Source of the DNA: Pirellulales bacterium
GTDB taxonomy: Bacteria > Planctomycetota > Planctomycetia > Pirellulales > JAEUIK01
Length of the DNA: 32,742 nucleotides
NCBI GenBank assembly: GCA_019694455.1
Contig: JAIBBY010000054.1
Span: forward strand, 1 to 32,742
Direction of reading: 5' to 3'
Shown here: in pieces, positions 7,161 to 16,257 of the stretch
Layout of the letters: each line of letters opens with the position of its first letter
How positions within the stretch are numbered: the stretch's first letter is position 1
Notes under the pieces: model-generated
The model's input: the letters and a program-made list of their open reading frames with translations, nothing else
Database searches by the model: none
Told to the model about the DNA's origin: nothing
Position numbers and translations under genes: made by a program

Positions 7161-8291
7161 ACGGGCGGCGATGAGGCGGTCGAGCTCTTCGCGGAGGCGC
7201 GGCAAGATTTTGTCGTAAGGGAAGGCGCCTAGTTCTTCCGGCCCCTTTTTGAGATTCACGAAGTTGGGCCCGCACCAGAGGCCGAGATCGGCGTCGTCGG
7301 TTTCGCCGGGGCCGTTCACGCGACAGCCCATCACGGCAATGGTGATGGCGTGCTCCTTGGCGTAGGCTGTCATTTCCTTGACGTCTTGCGCCAGTTCGAT
7401 GAAGGCCTCGTTTTCCACACGCGAGCAACTGGGGCAACTGATGATGTTGATCGACTTGGCGCCGAAGTCGACCACGCTGCGCACGCGGCCGGCGGCGATG
7501 TCGGCCAGGATTTGCCGGCCGGCCTGAATCTCCTCGGGCTTGCGATGATTGGGCACCGTGAGCGAGACGCGGATGGTGTCGCCAATGCCACGGCTGATGA
7601 GTTGCTCGAAGGCGATGCGGGTTTTGATGACGCCGTCGGGGGGCAGACCGGCCTCGGTCACGCCCAGGTGCAGCGGCACATCGGGGCGCTCGGCGGCGAA
7701 GCGGCGATTGACCTCGATCACCTTGGCGGGGTCGGAGTCTTTGAGCGAGACGTTGTAGCGCGCAAAGCCGAGACGATCGAGCAACTCGCAATGCTCCCGC
7801 GCGCTGGCGATCATCGGCGAGATGGAGTCGTGCGCGTCGTAGCGCTCGGCGGCTGCGGGATCGACCGAGCCGCAGTTGACGCCGACGCGCATGGCGCAGT
7901 CGTTGGCGCCGGCGACCTCGGCAAGGAACTTGACCTTGTCCTGCCACGGCTTTTCGCGCTCGTGGTGGTAGAGATGGCCGGGGTTGTAGCGCACCTCGTC
8001 GACATGGGGCGCCACGTGCAGAGCGAGGCGGTAATTCTCTTGCAGGTCGACCGAGAGGTTGGCCTTGGTCCGCTGGCGAATCTCGGCCAGCGCGGCGGCG
8101 TCTTTTTGGCTATCGACGGCGATGCGCACCAGGTTGGCGCCGGCCGCCCGCAGGGCCTCGACCTGAGCGGCGGTGGCCTCGATGTCTTGGGTGTGGGTGG
8201 CGGTCATGCTTTGCACTGAGATCGGCGCGCCGCCGCCAATGGAGTGGTCGCCAATACGAACCGAACGCGTGGGGTTGCGGGAGATGTTCAC
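7158..8291 (-). CDS. ispG: 4-hydroxy-3-methylbut-2-en-1-yl diphosphate synthase (flavodoxin/ferredoxin)
   Basis: 377 residues, full length. The enzyme converts MEcPP to HMBPP, the penultimate step of the MEP isoprenoid pathway, in the cytosol. The N-terminal TIM-barrel part begins with the family pattern [10 protein letters not shown]...ISVQSMT. The C-terminal [4Fe-4S] ligands are visible as CPSC (C286, C289) and C323 in [10 protein letters not shown], with the conserved Glu (E330) in that motif. The start is GTG at 8291 with GAGG about 11 bases upstream; no better ATG exists. Divergent from the exonuclease gene across about 170 bp. Its stop codon lies inside a direct repeat. Confidence 0.97.
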   Translation of the reverse strand: MNISRNPTRSVRIGDHSIGGGAPISVQSMTATHTQDIEATAAQVEALRAAGANLVRIAVDSQKDAAALAEIRQRTKANLSVDLQENYRLALHVAPHVDEVRYNPGHLYHHEREKPWQDKVKFLAEVAGANDCAMRVGVNCGSVDPAAAERYDAHDSISPMIASAREHCELLDRLGFARYNVSLKDSDPAKVIEVNRRFAAERPDVPLHLGVTEAGLPPDGVIKTRIAFEQLISRGIGDTIRVSLTVPNHRKPEEIQAGRQILADIAAGRVRSVVDFGAKSINIISCPSCSRVENEAFIELAQDVKEMTAYAKEHAITIAVMGCRVNGPGETDDADLGLWCGPNFVNLKKGPEELGAFPYDKILPRLREELDRLIAAR

Positions 8292-8459
8292 GTGCTGCGG
8301 AGCCTCGGGCGTGGCGTGCCCCGCGCGCCGCCGATCGCTGGGGTGGGGATGCGCGGCGCGAGGGAGATTTGTTATTCTCCACTATTCTCAGAATCGCGGC
8401 GCCACTTGGCAACCGCAGTTGCCGGATTGGGTCGCCGCCGCCAACGACAAGGAATGGCC

Positions 8460-9278
8460 ATGACGCCCGCGGCGAGTGTTCGCTATCTGGTGTTTGATCT
8501 GGAAACCGTGGCCGATGGAGCCTTGGTTTCCAAGCTGCGCTACCCGGGGCAGAACCTGCCGGCCGACGAGGCGGTGAGCCGCTACCGGGCGGAGTTGTTG
8601 GAAAAGTTTGACAGCGACTTTATCCCGTACACCTATCAGGTTCCGGTATCGGCGGCAATCGCCAAGGTGGCGAGCGACTACCGGCTGATCGACCTGGTGG
8701 TGTTGGACGAGCCGCGGTTTCGGCCGCACGTGATCACCGAGCACTTTTGGCGCGGCTGGGAAAAGTATGGACGGCCGACGTTGGTGAGCTTCAACGGGCG
8801 GACGTTCGACATTCCGGTGCTGGAGTTGTCGGCGTTTCGCTACGGCATCGCAATCCCGAACTGGTTCGCGCTGAAGGCGCGGAGCTTTGAGCAGCCGCGA
8901 AACCGCTTCAACCTGGATGGGCATTTCGACCTGCAGGAGTTGCTCACCAACTTTGGTTGCACGCGGTTCACGGGGGGATTGAACCTGGCGGCGAATCTGC
9001 TGGGCAAGCCCGGCAAGATGGACGTGCAAGGCTGCATGGTGCAGGACCTGTACAACGAGGACAAGCTGGCCGAGATCAACGACTACTGCCGCTGCGACAC
9101 GTTGGACACGTATTTCACGTTTTTGCGCAGTCATGTGATGCTGGGCGATTTGTCGCTGGATGAGGAACAGGGGATCGTGGCGGAGACGAAGGAGTGGCTC
9201 TTGGCGCGGGCTAAGGATTCGCCGGCGTACCAGAGCTATCTGTCGAAGTGGGGAGACTGGCACGATCCGCGCGAATGA
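8460..9278 (+). CDS. Predicted 3'-5' exonuclease, PolB-exonuclease-like (DEDDy)
   Basis: 272 residues from the ATG at 8460, picked because AAGGA ends 6 bases before it; the frame extends upstream without homology. DEDD motifs can be followed: D13/E15 (LVFDLETVA), SFNGRTFDIP with D117, and YCRCD (Y209, D213) giving the Y-x3-D of the DEDDy subtype. This fits the PF10108-type family of stand-alone exonucleases related to the PolB proofreading domain. Two-metal 3'-5' exonuclease activity on DNA or RNA is expected; the in vivo role is unknown. Single gene, followed by a repeat-filled spacer (9279-9519). Confidence 0.85.
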   Translation: MTPAASVRYLVFDLETVADGALVSKLRYPGQNLPADEAVSRYRAELLEKFDSDFIPYTYQVPVSAAIAKVASDYRLIDLVVLDEPRFRPHVITEHFWRGWEKYGRPTLVSFNGRTFDIPVLELSAFRYGIAIPNWFALKARSFEQPRNRFNLDGHFDLQELLTNFGCTRFTGGLNLAANLLGKPGKMDVQGCMVQDLYNEDKLAEINDYCRCDTLDTYFTFLRSHVMLGDLSLDEEQGIVAETKEWLLARAKDSPAYQSYLSKWGDWHDPRE

Positions 9279-9304
9279 AGTGTTGGCAGTGAGTGTAAGC
9301 CCTC

Positions 9305-9421
9305 CCCCCTCATCCGGCCTTCGGCCACCTTCTCCCCCTGCTGCGCTTCGCTGCGCGGGGGCGAAGGCTGAGCTTGACTCGCGCGTTGCTCGGCATGCCC
9401 ACGGCTGCGCCGTGGAGCATG
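9305..9421 (+). repeat. Hairpin composite R1+R2, copy 3
   Basis: R1 at 9305-9367. R2 at 9394-9421 has the perfect core CCACGGC-TGC-GCCGTGG flanked by CATGC/GCATG. This is the least decayed R2 copy in the window. Confidence 0.75.
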
Positions 9422-9445
9422 GCACACCGGCGCAAGGGAGGAAGG

Positions 9446-9478
9446 AGGAGCCGCAGAGGCGCGAAGACGCAGCGGGGG
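9446..9478 (+). repeat. R3 module, copy 7
   Basis: gaggagccgcagaggcgcga followed by agacgcagcggggg, then aacaggggagttgttc, which resembles the purine/gttgtt tail seen in DR-A. It is the rightmost copy seen in the window. Confidence 0.6.
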
Positions 9479-9519
9479 AACAGGGGAGTTGTTCTCACGC
9501 CAAGCTTGCCGCTGAACGA

Positions 9520-10824
9520 TCAGGTATAGCGGACGCCTTGGTGTTCTGGCTCGAAGAAGGCGGGGAGCAAGGCGTCGACGCGCAAGAGACCGTCGCGGGT
9601 GAGGGTGATCTGATCGCCGTCGATCTGCGCCCAGCCGTCGGTCGCGTATTTTTGCCAGACGTCGCGCCAGTCGGACACGATCTCGGCGGAGTATTTTTGG
9701 CGGAAGTAGCCCGCGTCGAGTTGGCCTGTTTTGAGTTGCAAGACCATCTCGCGAATGAGCATTTGATGCGGGGTGGGGCGCAGGCCGCGGGCCAGCGGCA
9801 ACTGGCCGGCGTCGAGGGCGGCGATGTACTGCGCCCAGTCGGGGTGGTTTTGGTAATGCACGCCGGAGGCATGGCCAAAGCTGGCGACGCCGGTGGCCAA
9901 CAGGTCGGAGCCGCGCCAGAGATTGTCTCGATAGCTGAAGTTGACGCGATGCTTGTCGCGCACCAGGGTGTAAGCGCTGGAGACAGAGTAGCCGGCGGCG
10001 CCGAGCGCGTCGTAGGCCTCGCTCATCCAGCGGCGCTTGGTGGCCCAGTCGGCGATGGGGCTTTGGCCGCCGTGCAGGATGTCTTGCGAGATGACAGTGT
10101 TGAAGGGGAGTTCCATTTGATAGATGGTGACGCTGTCGGGGGCGAGCTCGACGGTGCGCTCCAGGCACATGCGCCAATTGGCGTCGGTCTCGCCGACCAT
10201 GCCGGCGATGAGGTCGATGTTGGTGTTGACAAAGCCGATGTCGCGGATCCAGTCCCAGGCGCGGAAGATCTCGGCCGCTTGATGCGCGCGGCCGTTGGCT
10301 TCCAGCACGGCCTCGCCAAAGTTCTCTACGCCGAGGCTAATGCGGGTGATGCCCAGCTCTTTGAGCGTTTCCAGCTTGGGGCGCGAGAGGGTGCCGGGCT
10401 CGCACTCGAAGGTGACCTCTTCGGCCTGGTCCCAGTTGATGTTGGCGCGGAGGCGATCGACGAGGCTGGTGAGTTGTTTGCCGCTCAAGAACGACGGTGT
10501 GCCGCCGCCGAAATAGACGAAGCGGAAGGGGCGACCGCCCATAACCGGGAGTTGGCTGACGAGCTCGATTTCGCGCGAGAGAGCGGCGACATAGGTCTCG
10601 ACGTCGCCGGCGGTCTTATCGGTGTAGACGCGAAAGTAGCAGAACTTGCAGCGCTTGCGACAAAAGGGGATATGCAGATAGAGACCGAGCGGAACAGCGG
10701 CCGGCGGCGACTGGAGCGCGGCGCGGACCTGCGGCAGCGCCTCGGGGCCCCACTGCGAGAAGGGAGGATAGTTGGCGATGAAGTAGCTGCCGACCTCGGT
10801 GTTTTTTTGCGTGTCTGTGGCCAT
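9520..10824 (-). CDS. HemN/HemW-like radical SAM protein (coproporphyrinogen III oxidase family)
   Basis: 434 residues from the ATG at 10824 (GGGAGGATGCCGAC directly upstream). The cluster motif C55-x3-C59-x2-C62 (HIPFCRKRCKFCYF) binds the SAM-coordinating [4Fe-4S]. The motif YFGGGTPS and a HemN_C-like C-terminal winged region (NHPDWAQYIAALDAGQLPLARGL and onward) place it in the HemN/HemW group. HemN oxidatively decarboxylates coproporphyrinogen III. Many relatives instead carry haem (HemW), or act as methyltransferases or cyclopropanases in secondary metabolism. Being the last gene of an acid-reduction operon argues for a specialised role. Start 115 bp after the lipoprotein stop. Confidence 0.85.
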   Translation of the reverse strand: MATDTQKNTEVGSYFIANYPPFSQWGPEALPQVRAALQSPPAAVPLGLYLHIPFCRKRCKFCYFRVYTDKTAGDVETYVAALSREIELVSQLPVMGGRPFRFVYFGGGTPSFLSGKQLTSLVDRLRANINWDQAEEVTFECEPGTLSRPKLETLKELGITRISLGVENFGEAVLEANGRAHQAAEIFRAWDWIRDIGFVNTNIDLIAGMVGETDANWRMCLERTVELAPDSVTIYQMELPFNTVISQDILHGGQSPIADWATKRRWMSEAYDALGAAGYSVSSAYTLVRDKHRVNFSYRDNLWRGSDLLATGVASFGHASGVHYQNHPDWAQYIAALDAGQLPLARGLRPTPHQMLIREMVLQLKTGQLDAGYFRQKYSAEIVSDWRDVWQKYATDGWAQIDGDQITLTRDGLLRVDALLPAFFEPEHQGVRYT

Positions 10825-10939
10825 GTCGGCATCCTCCCGCGGGTTGGCTAACGGCGTGTGTGTTGCTGGGCGCAAGACCTCGTCGAGTCGTGAATTCAGC
10901 AGTGGTTTGAATTTGGATTGGTTGGCGGGCCCTAGGCGG

Positions 10940-12247
10940 TTACTTCTGGCCGAAGCAGTAAACGAAGCCGTCTTCGCTGGCGATGACCAGCTTGCCGGCC
11001 GCCACCGCGGCGCCGCCGGAGAAGCCTCCGCCCGCTTCATACTCCCATTCTGGTTGGCCGCTGTCGACATTCAAACCGTAAATGCGCCCATCGGCCGAAC
11101 CGACATAGGCGCGCTGGCCGACGATGACGGGCGAGGCGTCGACGCGTCCCTTGGTGACGAATCGCCAGCGCTCTTCGCCGCTGGCGCGATCGAGGGCGTG
11201 GACGACTTTGTCTCGTCCGCCGACGATCACCAGTTGCGGCGCGAGGGCCGCGGAGGAGCGAAACGGCATGCGTTTTTTGGGGTCGCGATATTTCCAGACG
11301 ACTTGGGGATTTTGCCAGTTGATGCAGAGGACGGTTTCGCCCTCGGTGCCGAAGTAGACAAAGTCTCCACCGACGGCGGGCGCGGCGCCGGTGGGCGCCT
11401 CGATATCGACGCTGGCGACTTCCGTGCCGGTGGTGAGGTCGACGATGTGGAACTTGCTGTCGCAGCCAGCGACGAAGGAGCGATCGCCGACGACGGTGGG
11501 AAAGCAGCGGATTTGATCGTCGATGGCGAAGCGCCAGACCTCTTTGCCCGATTCGGCGTCGAGGCAGTAGAGATGCGAATCTTGCGAACCGAAGAGGACG
11601 TTGGCGCCGTGGAAGTTGGCTCCGGAGTTGATCTCGGCCTGCGAGGCAAAGCCCCAGAGCAGATCGCCGGTGGCGGCGCTGACGCAGTGGAACTTGCCCT
11701 CGGCGTCGCCGATGTAGAGTTTGCTGTTTTTGAGCGCGGGGGAGGCGTAGAAGCCAAGCTCGCTATGGTACTTCCACTTTTCGGCGCCATCGGCGAGGTT
11801 GAGCGCGTAGAGATAGCCGTTGAGGCAACCGATGTAGACCGTGCCATCGACGATGATGGGGCTGGTTTCGAAGGCGCCATCGGGCGCGGTGAACTTCCAC
11901 AGCAGATCGGGCTTGTCGGGCAGTTGGCTGACGGCAACACCGGTGGCCAGTGGTGAACCGCGCCCCATGGGCCAGGCCTCGGCGCTGGGCCAGAGTGCGG
12001 GATCGGTGACGATTTCTTCTGGTGGCGCGGCCGGCGGGTCGTGCGGAATGTCGGTGGCAGCGGTGGCGACCTCGCCAGTCGCCGTTTCGGCAGATGGCTC
12101 GCTAGTTGTGGGTTCGTGGACGGTCGTCGCCGGCGCAGAAGGTTCGCTAGATTGGTTGGCGGCTGGCGGCGATTGGCCGCAGCCGGAGAGAATGACCAGT
12201 GCCGCTAATAGCGGCGCCACGATGCAGCCAGCGCGACGCGCGATCAT
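10940..12247 (-). CDS. PQQ-type beta-propeller lipoprotein
   Basis: 435 residues from the ATG at 12247. [23 protein letters not shown] is a lipoprotein signal with lipobox LSGC (C23). A Ser/Pro/Thr/Glu-rich linker follows, then repeated blades of the type '[20 protein letters not shown]', '[18 protein letters not shown]' and '[16 protein letters not shown]', each about 40 residues. This is the PQQ-like/BamB-like repeat fold. No catalytic residue set of a quinoprotein dehydrogenase was recognised, so it may be a scaffold or sensor. Its ATG overlaps the stop of the preceding alcohol dehydrogenase gene (ATGA, 12244-12247), so the two are co-translated although one product is cytosolic and the other is exported. 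Confidence 0.85.
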   Translation of the reverse strand: MIARRAGCIVAPLLAALVILSGCGQSPPAANQSSEPSAPATTVHEPTTSEPSAETATGEVATAATDIPHDPPAAPPEEIVTDPALWPSAEAWPMGRGSPLATGVAVSQLPDKPDLLWKFTAPDGAFETSPIIVDGTVYIGCLNGYLYALNLADGAEKWKYHSELGFYASPALKNSKLYIGDAEGKFHCVSAATGDLLWGFASQAEINSGANFHGANVLFGSQDSHLYCLDAESGKEVWRFAIDDQIRCFPTVVGDRSFVAGCDSKFHIVDLTTGTEVASVDIEAPTGAAPAVGGDFVYFGTEGETVLCINWQNPQVVWKYRDPKKRMPFRSSAALAPQLVIVGGRDKVVHALDRASGEERWRFVTKGRVDASPVIVGQRAYVGSADGRIYGLNVDSGQPEWEYEAGGGFSGGAAVAAGKLVIASEDGFVYCFGQK

Positions 12248-13401
12248 AGGGCCCCCCGGTAAAGCTCGCGTAGTTCGGCGATGCCGACTGCGCGGGGATT
12301 GAAGCCGGCTGTCCACTGCCTGGCGGCGGCGGCGGCCAGGTCGTCGAGGCGCGATTCGTCGATGCCGAGCGCGCCTAAGCGCGTGGGGAGCGCGGCGGAG
12401 TCGACCAGGCTCATCAGGAAATCGGCGAGCCCGTCGGCGCCATGCTCGACGCGCGGTGCGCCGTTCTGACCGCTACTGGCGGCGAGCAGTTCTTGATACC
12501 ACGTTTGGCAAGCGACGCCGTTAAATCGCACCACATGCGGCAACATGAGCGACACCGCCTGACCATGCGCGACGCCGAACTGCGCCGTGAGCGGATTGGC
12601 CAGCGCGTGCGCGGCGCCGAGCATGGAGTGCTCGATGGAGAGGCCGGCCAGCGAGGCGCCAAGCTGCATGCCGGCGCGGGCTTCGAGATCGGTGGGATCG
12701 CGCAGCACGCGGGAGAAGCTGTCTTCCAGGTGGCGCCAAGCCTCGCGGGCAAAGCAGAGCGAAAGAGGATTGCGCCGCGTGGCGACGTAGCTTTCGACCG
12801 CATGGGCGATGGCGTCCAGGCCAGTGAGCGCGGTGACGCGCGGCGGCTGCGTGAGGGTGAGCTTGGGATCGAGAATGGCCACCCGGCAGGCGGCGCGCTT
12901 GTCGCCGCAGGCCATCTTGGTGTGGGTGTCGGCGTCGGAGATGAGGGCGAACGACTGCGTTTCGCTGCCGGTGCCAGCGGTGGTGGGGACGGCGATCATC
13001 GGGAGCATGGGGCCGGTGGCCTTGCCGACTCCCCAATAGTCCTGCATGCGGCCGCCGCAGGAATAGAGAAAGTTGATTCCCTTGGCGCAGTCCATCGAGC
13101 TGCCGCCGCCCAGCCCAACCAGCAGCGTGGGCTGGAACTGCCGGGCGAGTTGGGCGCCGGTTTCGACATCGAGGGTGGAGGGGTTTTCGTGGACTTGGGC
13201 AAAGACCTCGGCGGCGATGCCGGCCGCGGCGAGGGCCGCGAGCGAGTGATTGGCATGCCCCGCGGCGACGAGCCCGGCATCGGTGACGACCAAGGCGCGG
13301 CCGCCGCCAAGCTGTTGCGCCAGTTGCCCCAGTTCGTCGACCTTGTCTGGCCCGAAGACGATGCGCGTCGTCGGTTGAAAGTCGAAGGGGGTGAAAGTCA
13401 T
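12244..13401 (-). CDS. Iron-containing alcohol dehydrogenase
   Basis: 385 residues, standard for the group III family. NAD-binding GGGSSMD at 98-104, PTTAGTGSE at 139-147, and metal ligands D196, H200 ([13 protein letters not shown]), H265 ([10 protein letters not shown]) and H279 (GVAHG) are all present, so it should be active. It interconverts an aldehyde and an alcohol with NAD(P)H. Placed 30 bp after the ALDH/LuxC-like gene, it probably reduces the aldehyde made by that enzyme, or oxidises in reverse. ATG start with only a weak upstream ribosome site, consistent with coupling to the preceding gene. Confidence 0.93.
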   Translation of the reverse strand: MTFTPFDFQPTTRIVFGPDKVDELGQLAQQLGGGRALVVTDAGLVAAGHANHSLAALAAAGIAAEVFAQVHENPSTLDVETGAQLARQFQPTLLVGLGGGSSMDCAKGINFLYSCGGRMQDYWGVGKATGPMLPMIAVPTTAGTGSETQSFALISDADTHTKMACGDKRAACRVAILDPKLTLTQPPRVTALTGLDAIAHAVESYVATRRNPLSLCFAREAWRHLEDSFSRVLRDPTDLEARAGMQLGASLAGLSIEHSMLGAAHALANPLTAQFGVAHGQAVSLMLPHVVRFNGVACQTWYQELLAASSGQNGAPRVEHGADGLADFLMSLVDSAALPTRLGALGIDESRLDDLAAAAARQWTAGFNPRAVGIAELRELYRGAL

Positions 13402-13431
13402 GCTGCGAGCCGGTGGGGTGGACGCGCGCGA

Positions 13432-14874
13432 CTAGCTTGCCAGCGTGGCGAGCCGGTCGGCGGGGACTTGGAAGGCGCGGGCGCGGAACAGGAACTCGAC
13501 GATGTTTCCTTCGTGGGGCTGGAGCCAGTCGAGTTTGATGGTGGGAATGGCCCCGATATTGAGGCGGTCGATGTGGGTGGCGTCTGTCAGGGCGCGTTGC
13601 AACTTGGGATCGTCGGTGATGCCGGTGCAGACCAGCGTGGGACCGATGGATTGGAGCATTTTGTCTTGTGGGCACTCGACCACGCTGACAAACGGGAACA
13701 TATATTCGGCCTTGGCGAGCGCCGGCTCTGGCGACGCGCAATGCACAACTGTGGGACGCAGGTAGGCGGCGCGCTCCAGTTCGACCAGGCGCGGGCCGTA
13801 CTTTTCGGTCATGTGGGTGACGCCTGATTCTTTGAAGCCGGCTTCGATCGACTTCCAAATAGCGGCGGCCGAGCCAGGGATGGTGAAGGCGGCCAAGGCG
13901 GCCTGGGGATCGTCGGGCGGTTTGACCTCGACGGGGCCGATCTTTTCGGCCAGCGCTTGGGCGATTTCCTTGGTGTGGCGCGAGGCCCAGACGGCGGAGC
14001 AGTTAATGCAGCCACGGCCGCTGTTGAGATAGACGCTGTCGGCCATCAAGTCGATGTATTCTTCCCAGCGGTCGACCACGTCGTCGCCGAGGAGAATCTT
14101 GCTGAAGCCGGGGCCATGCACCTGCACGCGGGGGTTGCCTTTGTAGCGTTCGACGGTGGGGGCGCCGCCGAAGATCATGCAGCGCTCAGCGGACGACAGG
14201 ACCGCCGCGCCGACATCGGCGCCGCCGGGATAGATTGAGATGGCCTCACGCGGGATGCCCGCCTCGGTGAAGGCGGCGGTCATGCGGTACGGAGTCCACG
14301 GTTCTTGCGGGCCGGGCTTGAGCACCAGGCCGATTTGCATGGGAATGACGGGCAGCCAAAGGGTATGCACGCCAGGGGAGTTGGAGGGGAGCACCAGACC
14401 CAGCACCGGCGACTGCGCTTGGTAGCTGACGACGACGCCGCGCTGTTCGACACCGTAGCCGCTGGTGAGGATCGACAGGTCGAGGCCGCGGGTGAGGGCA
14501 TCGAGCACTTGATCCATGTGGCTCAAGACGAAGTGGTTCTTGGTCATGTTCGCCTTGGCCATGTGCACCGGCAGGCCGGTGGTGGCCGATTGCATGCGGG
14601 CGAACTCGTCGGGCGACTGCATGCCCGTGCCGACGGGGAGCGTGCCACTTAGGTAGAGATCGGCGGCCTTGCGGATGCGGCCGATCAGTTCGTCGCAGGG
14701 GATGTCGCGGAGCACGTCGCGGGCGCGCTGCGCTTGGCGCATGTCGCGCTGCACCAGCCCGGCGTTGGCCTGATGCACCTTGGCCAGCGGCTCGCCAGTG
14801 AGGAAGTGCAGGACATCCTCTTTTTCGAGCGACTCGTAGGGTTTGCCCCAGCGGAGAACAGGAATTTCGAGCAC
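13432..14874 (-). CDS. Aldehyde dehydrogenase superfamily reductase, LuxC-like acyl reductase candidate
   Basis: 480 residues from a GTG start with GGAGA about 10 bases upstream. The catalytic Cys region is NSGRGCINCSAVW (C289, with C292 close by). PSNSPGVHTLWLP and KPGPQEPWTPYRM form the cofactor-binding part. The usual ALDH motifs are only loosely kept, and the length matches LuxC (about 480). I infer an acyl-CoA, acyl-AMP or acyl-enzyme reductase rather than a typical aldehyde oxidiser, because it lies between an adenylating enzyme (55 bp upstream) and an alcohol dehydrogenase (30 bp downstream). A plain NAD-dependent ALDH is the alternative. Confidence 0.78.
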   Translation of the reverse strand: MLEIPVLRWGKPYESLEKEDVLHFLTGEPLAKVHQANAGLVQRDMRQAQRARDVLRDIPCDELIGRIRKAADLYLSGTLPVGTGMQSPDEFARMQSATTGLPVHMAKANMTKNHFVLSHMDQVLDALTRGLDLSILTSGYGVEQRGVVVSYQAQSPVLGLVLPSNSPGVHTLWLPVIPMQIGLVLKPGPQEPWTPYRMTAAFTEAGIPREAISIYPGGADVGAAVLSSAERCMIFGGAPTVERYKGNPRVQVHGPGFSKILLGDDVVDRWEEYIDLMADSVYLNSGRGCINCSAVWASRHTKEIAQALAEKIGPVEVKPPDDPQAALAAFTIPGSAAAIWKSIEAGFKESGVTHMTEKYGPRLVELERAAYLRPTVVHCASPEPALAKAEYMFPFVSVVECPQDKMLQSIGPTLVCTGITDDPKLQRALTDATHIDRLNIGAIPTIKLDWLQPHEGNIVEFLFRARAFQVPADRLATLAS

Positions 14875-14929
14875 GCTAGATCATCTCCGGTTGCGAGGAA
14901 TTCCGCAGGCAGCGCCGACAGCAAGACGT

Positions 14930-16042
14930 TCAATATACGCCGACGGTTGTGGCTTCGGCCAGTTCGTGAAACGGACGCACGCCGCTGATGCCGTCCCAAG
15001 GATATTTGGCGTACGGCTGCTCTCGTTCTCCCTCGTCGCGCTCCAAAAAACCGGGGACGAAGAATTCTTTGGTGAGCGTGGTGAGTTTGACGCGGCCCGT
15101 CTGGCCATAACCGACCGACTGGTGGTAGTTGTCGAACTCGACCACCTCGATCACGGCGCGTGGTTGCGGAGCGTAGTAGGTGATCTTGTAGCCATCTTCG
15201 GCGCGGACGGGGCGCGAGCAAGCCAGACCCATCAGGGTGTTGCCATAGGTGGGAGTCATATAGACGCCGTCGAGCAGTTCCTCGCAGGCAAAGCGGGTCC
15301 ACTGTGGCGTAAACTCGGTGCCGCCGGAAAAGATGCCGGTGATGCCGCTCTCTTTGATCGACGAGCCACGGGCCTCGAGCGCGGTGGCGAGCGATTCGAG
15401 CAGCTTGGGAGTGGTGAACATGCAGCGGATGTCGTGGCCCGCGCCGAGCACGCTAATGGCCTGATCGATCACGTGTTGCTTATAGGCTTCGAGGTGCTCC
15501 ATCCAACCTTTTTTGATGAGCTTGATGACCCAGCGCGGATCGAGATCGACGCAAAAGCAGATGCCGCCGCGATGCTGCGCCAAGTGTTCGACCGCCAAGC
15601 GCAGACGGCGCGGACCGGAGGGGCCAAGCATCAGCCAATTGGCGCCGCGCGGAAAATATTGCTCGGGGAGCGTGTCGCTGAACAACTCGTAGTCGGTGCG
15701 GAAATCGTCGATGCTGATACGGCTTTTGGGGATGCCGGTGGTGCCGCCGGTTTCAAAGACATAGACCGGTTTTTTGGCGAGTCCCTGAGGAACCCAGCGA
15801 CGGACTGGCCCGCCGCGGAGCCACTCGTCTTGAAACTCGGGGAATTTTTTCAGGTCGTCGTAAGTTTTGACTTCTTTCAGAGGATCGAACTTTAGCTCCT
15901 TGGACTTTTCCAACCAGAAGGGGCAGCCGCTCGACGGATGAAAGTGCCACTGCACGGTTTCGTAGGCGTGGGCGTCGAGCTTTTGGCGAGCGGCGCGGAT
16001 GTCTTCTGGCGTGGCGGCAGCGGTGGCGTCGGTGGGGCTCAT
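14930..16042 (-). CDS. Acyl-adenylating enzyme, LuxE/phenylacetate-CoA ligase-like
   Basis: 370 residues from the ATG at 16042. The frame extends upstream but without family features. The adenylate-forming P-loop is TGGTTGIPKS (98-107). FSGGTE (about 238-243) and YGNT (266-269) match the PaaK/LuxE branch. Length is that of LuxE acyl-protein synthetases (about 370) and shorter than PaaK (about 430-440), so the mobile C-terminal domain appears reduced. It would activate a carboxylic acid with ATP and hand the acyl group to CoA, a carrier protein or the next enzyme. First gene of the five-gene minus-strand operon. No luciferase genes are present, so a bioluminescence role is not implied. Confidence 0.78.
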   Translation of the reverse strand: MSPTDATAAATPEDIRAARQKLDAHAYETVQWHFHPSSGCPFWLEKSKELKFDPLKEVKTYDDLKKFPEFQDEWLRGGPVRRWVPQGLAKKPVYVFETGGTTGIPKSRISIDDFRTDYELFSDTLPEQYFPRGANWLMLGPSGPRRLRLAVEHLAQHRGGICFCVDLDPRWVIKLIKKGWMEHLEAYKQHVIDQAISVLGAGHDIRCMFTTPKLLESLATALEARGSSIKESGITGIFSGGTEFTPQWTRFACEELLDGVYMTPTYGNTLMGLACSRPVRAEDGYKITYYAPQPRAVIEVVEFDNYHQSVGYGQTGRVKLTTLTKEFFVPGFLERDEGEREQPYAKYPWDGISGVRPFHELAEATTVGVY

Positions 16043-16257
16043 GCGGGTATTTCCCAGTCGAGTACAAGTGCGGGCGGAGACGGCCGGGGCAATGCGAGGC
16101 GAGCGTGGCAGGGCAGGGCCGGCGGGCAAATCTGGGGGGCGATTTTCCAACAGCGAAAATACCGCATCTTGCGGCGCGCGACAACCGCCTGCGGCGCGGC
16201 GCGAAGCAGCGTAGAATGGGCCGCTACTGTCAATGCGGACGAGGAAAGCGAGCGGCC

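Noticed and set aside
6394..7947. 517-codon minus-strand open frame crossing the phosphatase gene, the repeats and ispG
   Set aside because: Low-complexity Arg/Pro/Ser-rich translation that runs through two established genes and repeat DNA.
9160..11956. Long plus-strand frames opposite the radical SAM and lipoprotein genes
   Set aside because: No family features; the opposite strand has the CxxxCxxC motif and lipobox with good ribosome sites.
12442..13858. Frames of about 450 codons on both strands over the iron alcohol dehydrogenase and ALDH-like genes
   Set aside because: Gly/Ala/Arg-rich shadows; the dehydrogenase frame has all metal ligands.
9520..16042. Bioluminescence (lux) operon
   Set aside because: Only LuxC- and LuxE-like functions can be argued; there is no luciferase alpha or beta gene and no LuxD thioesterase.
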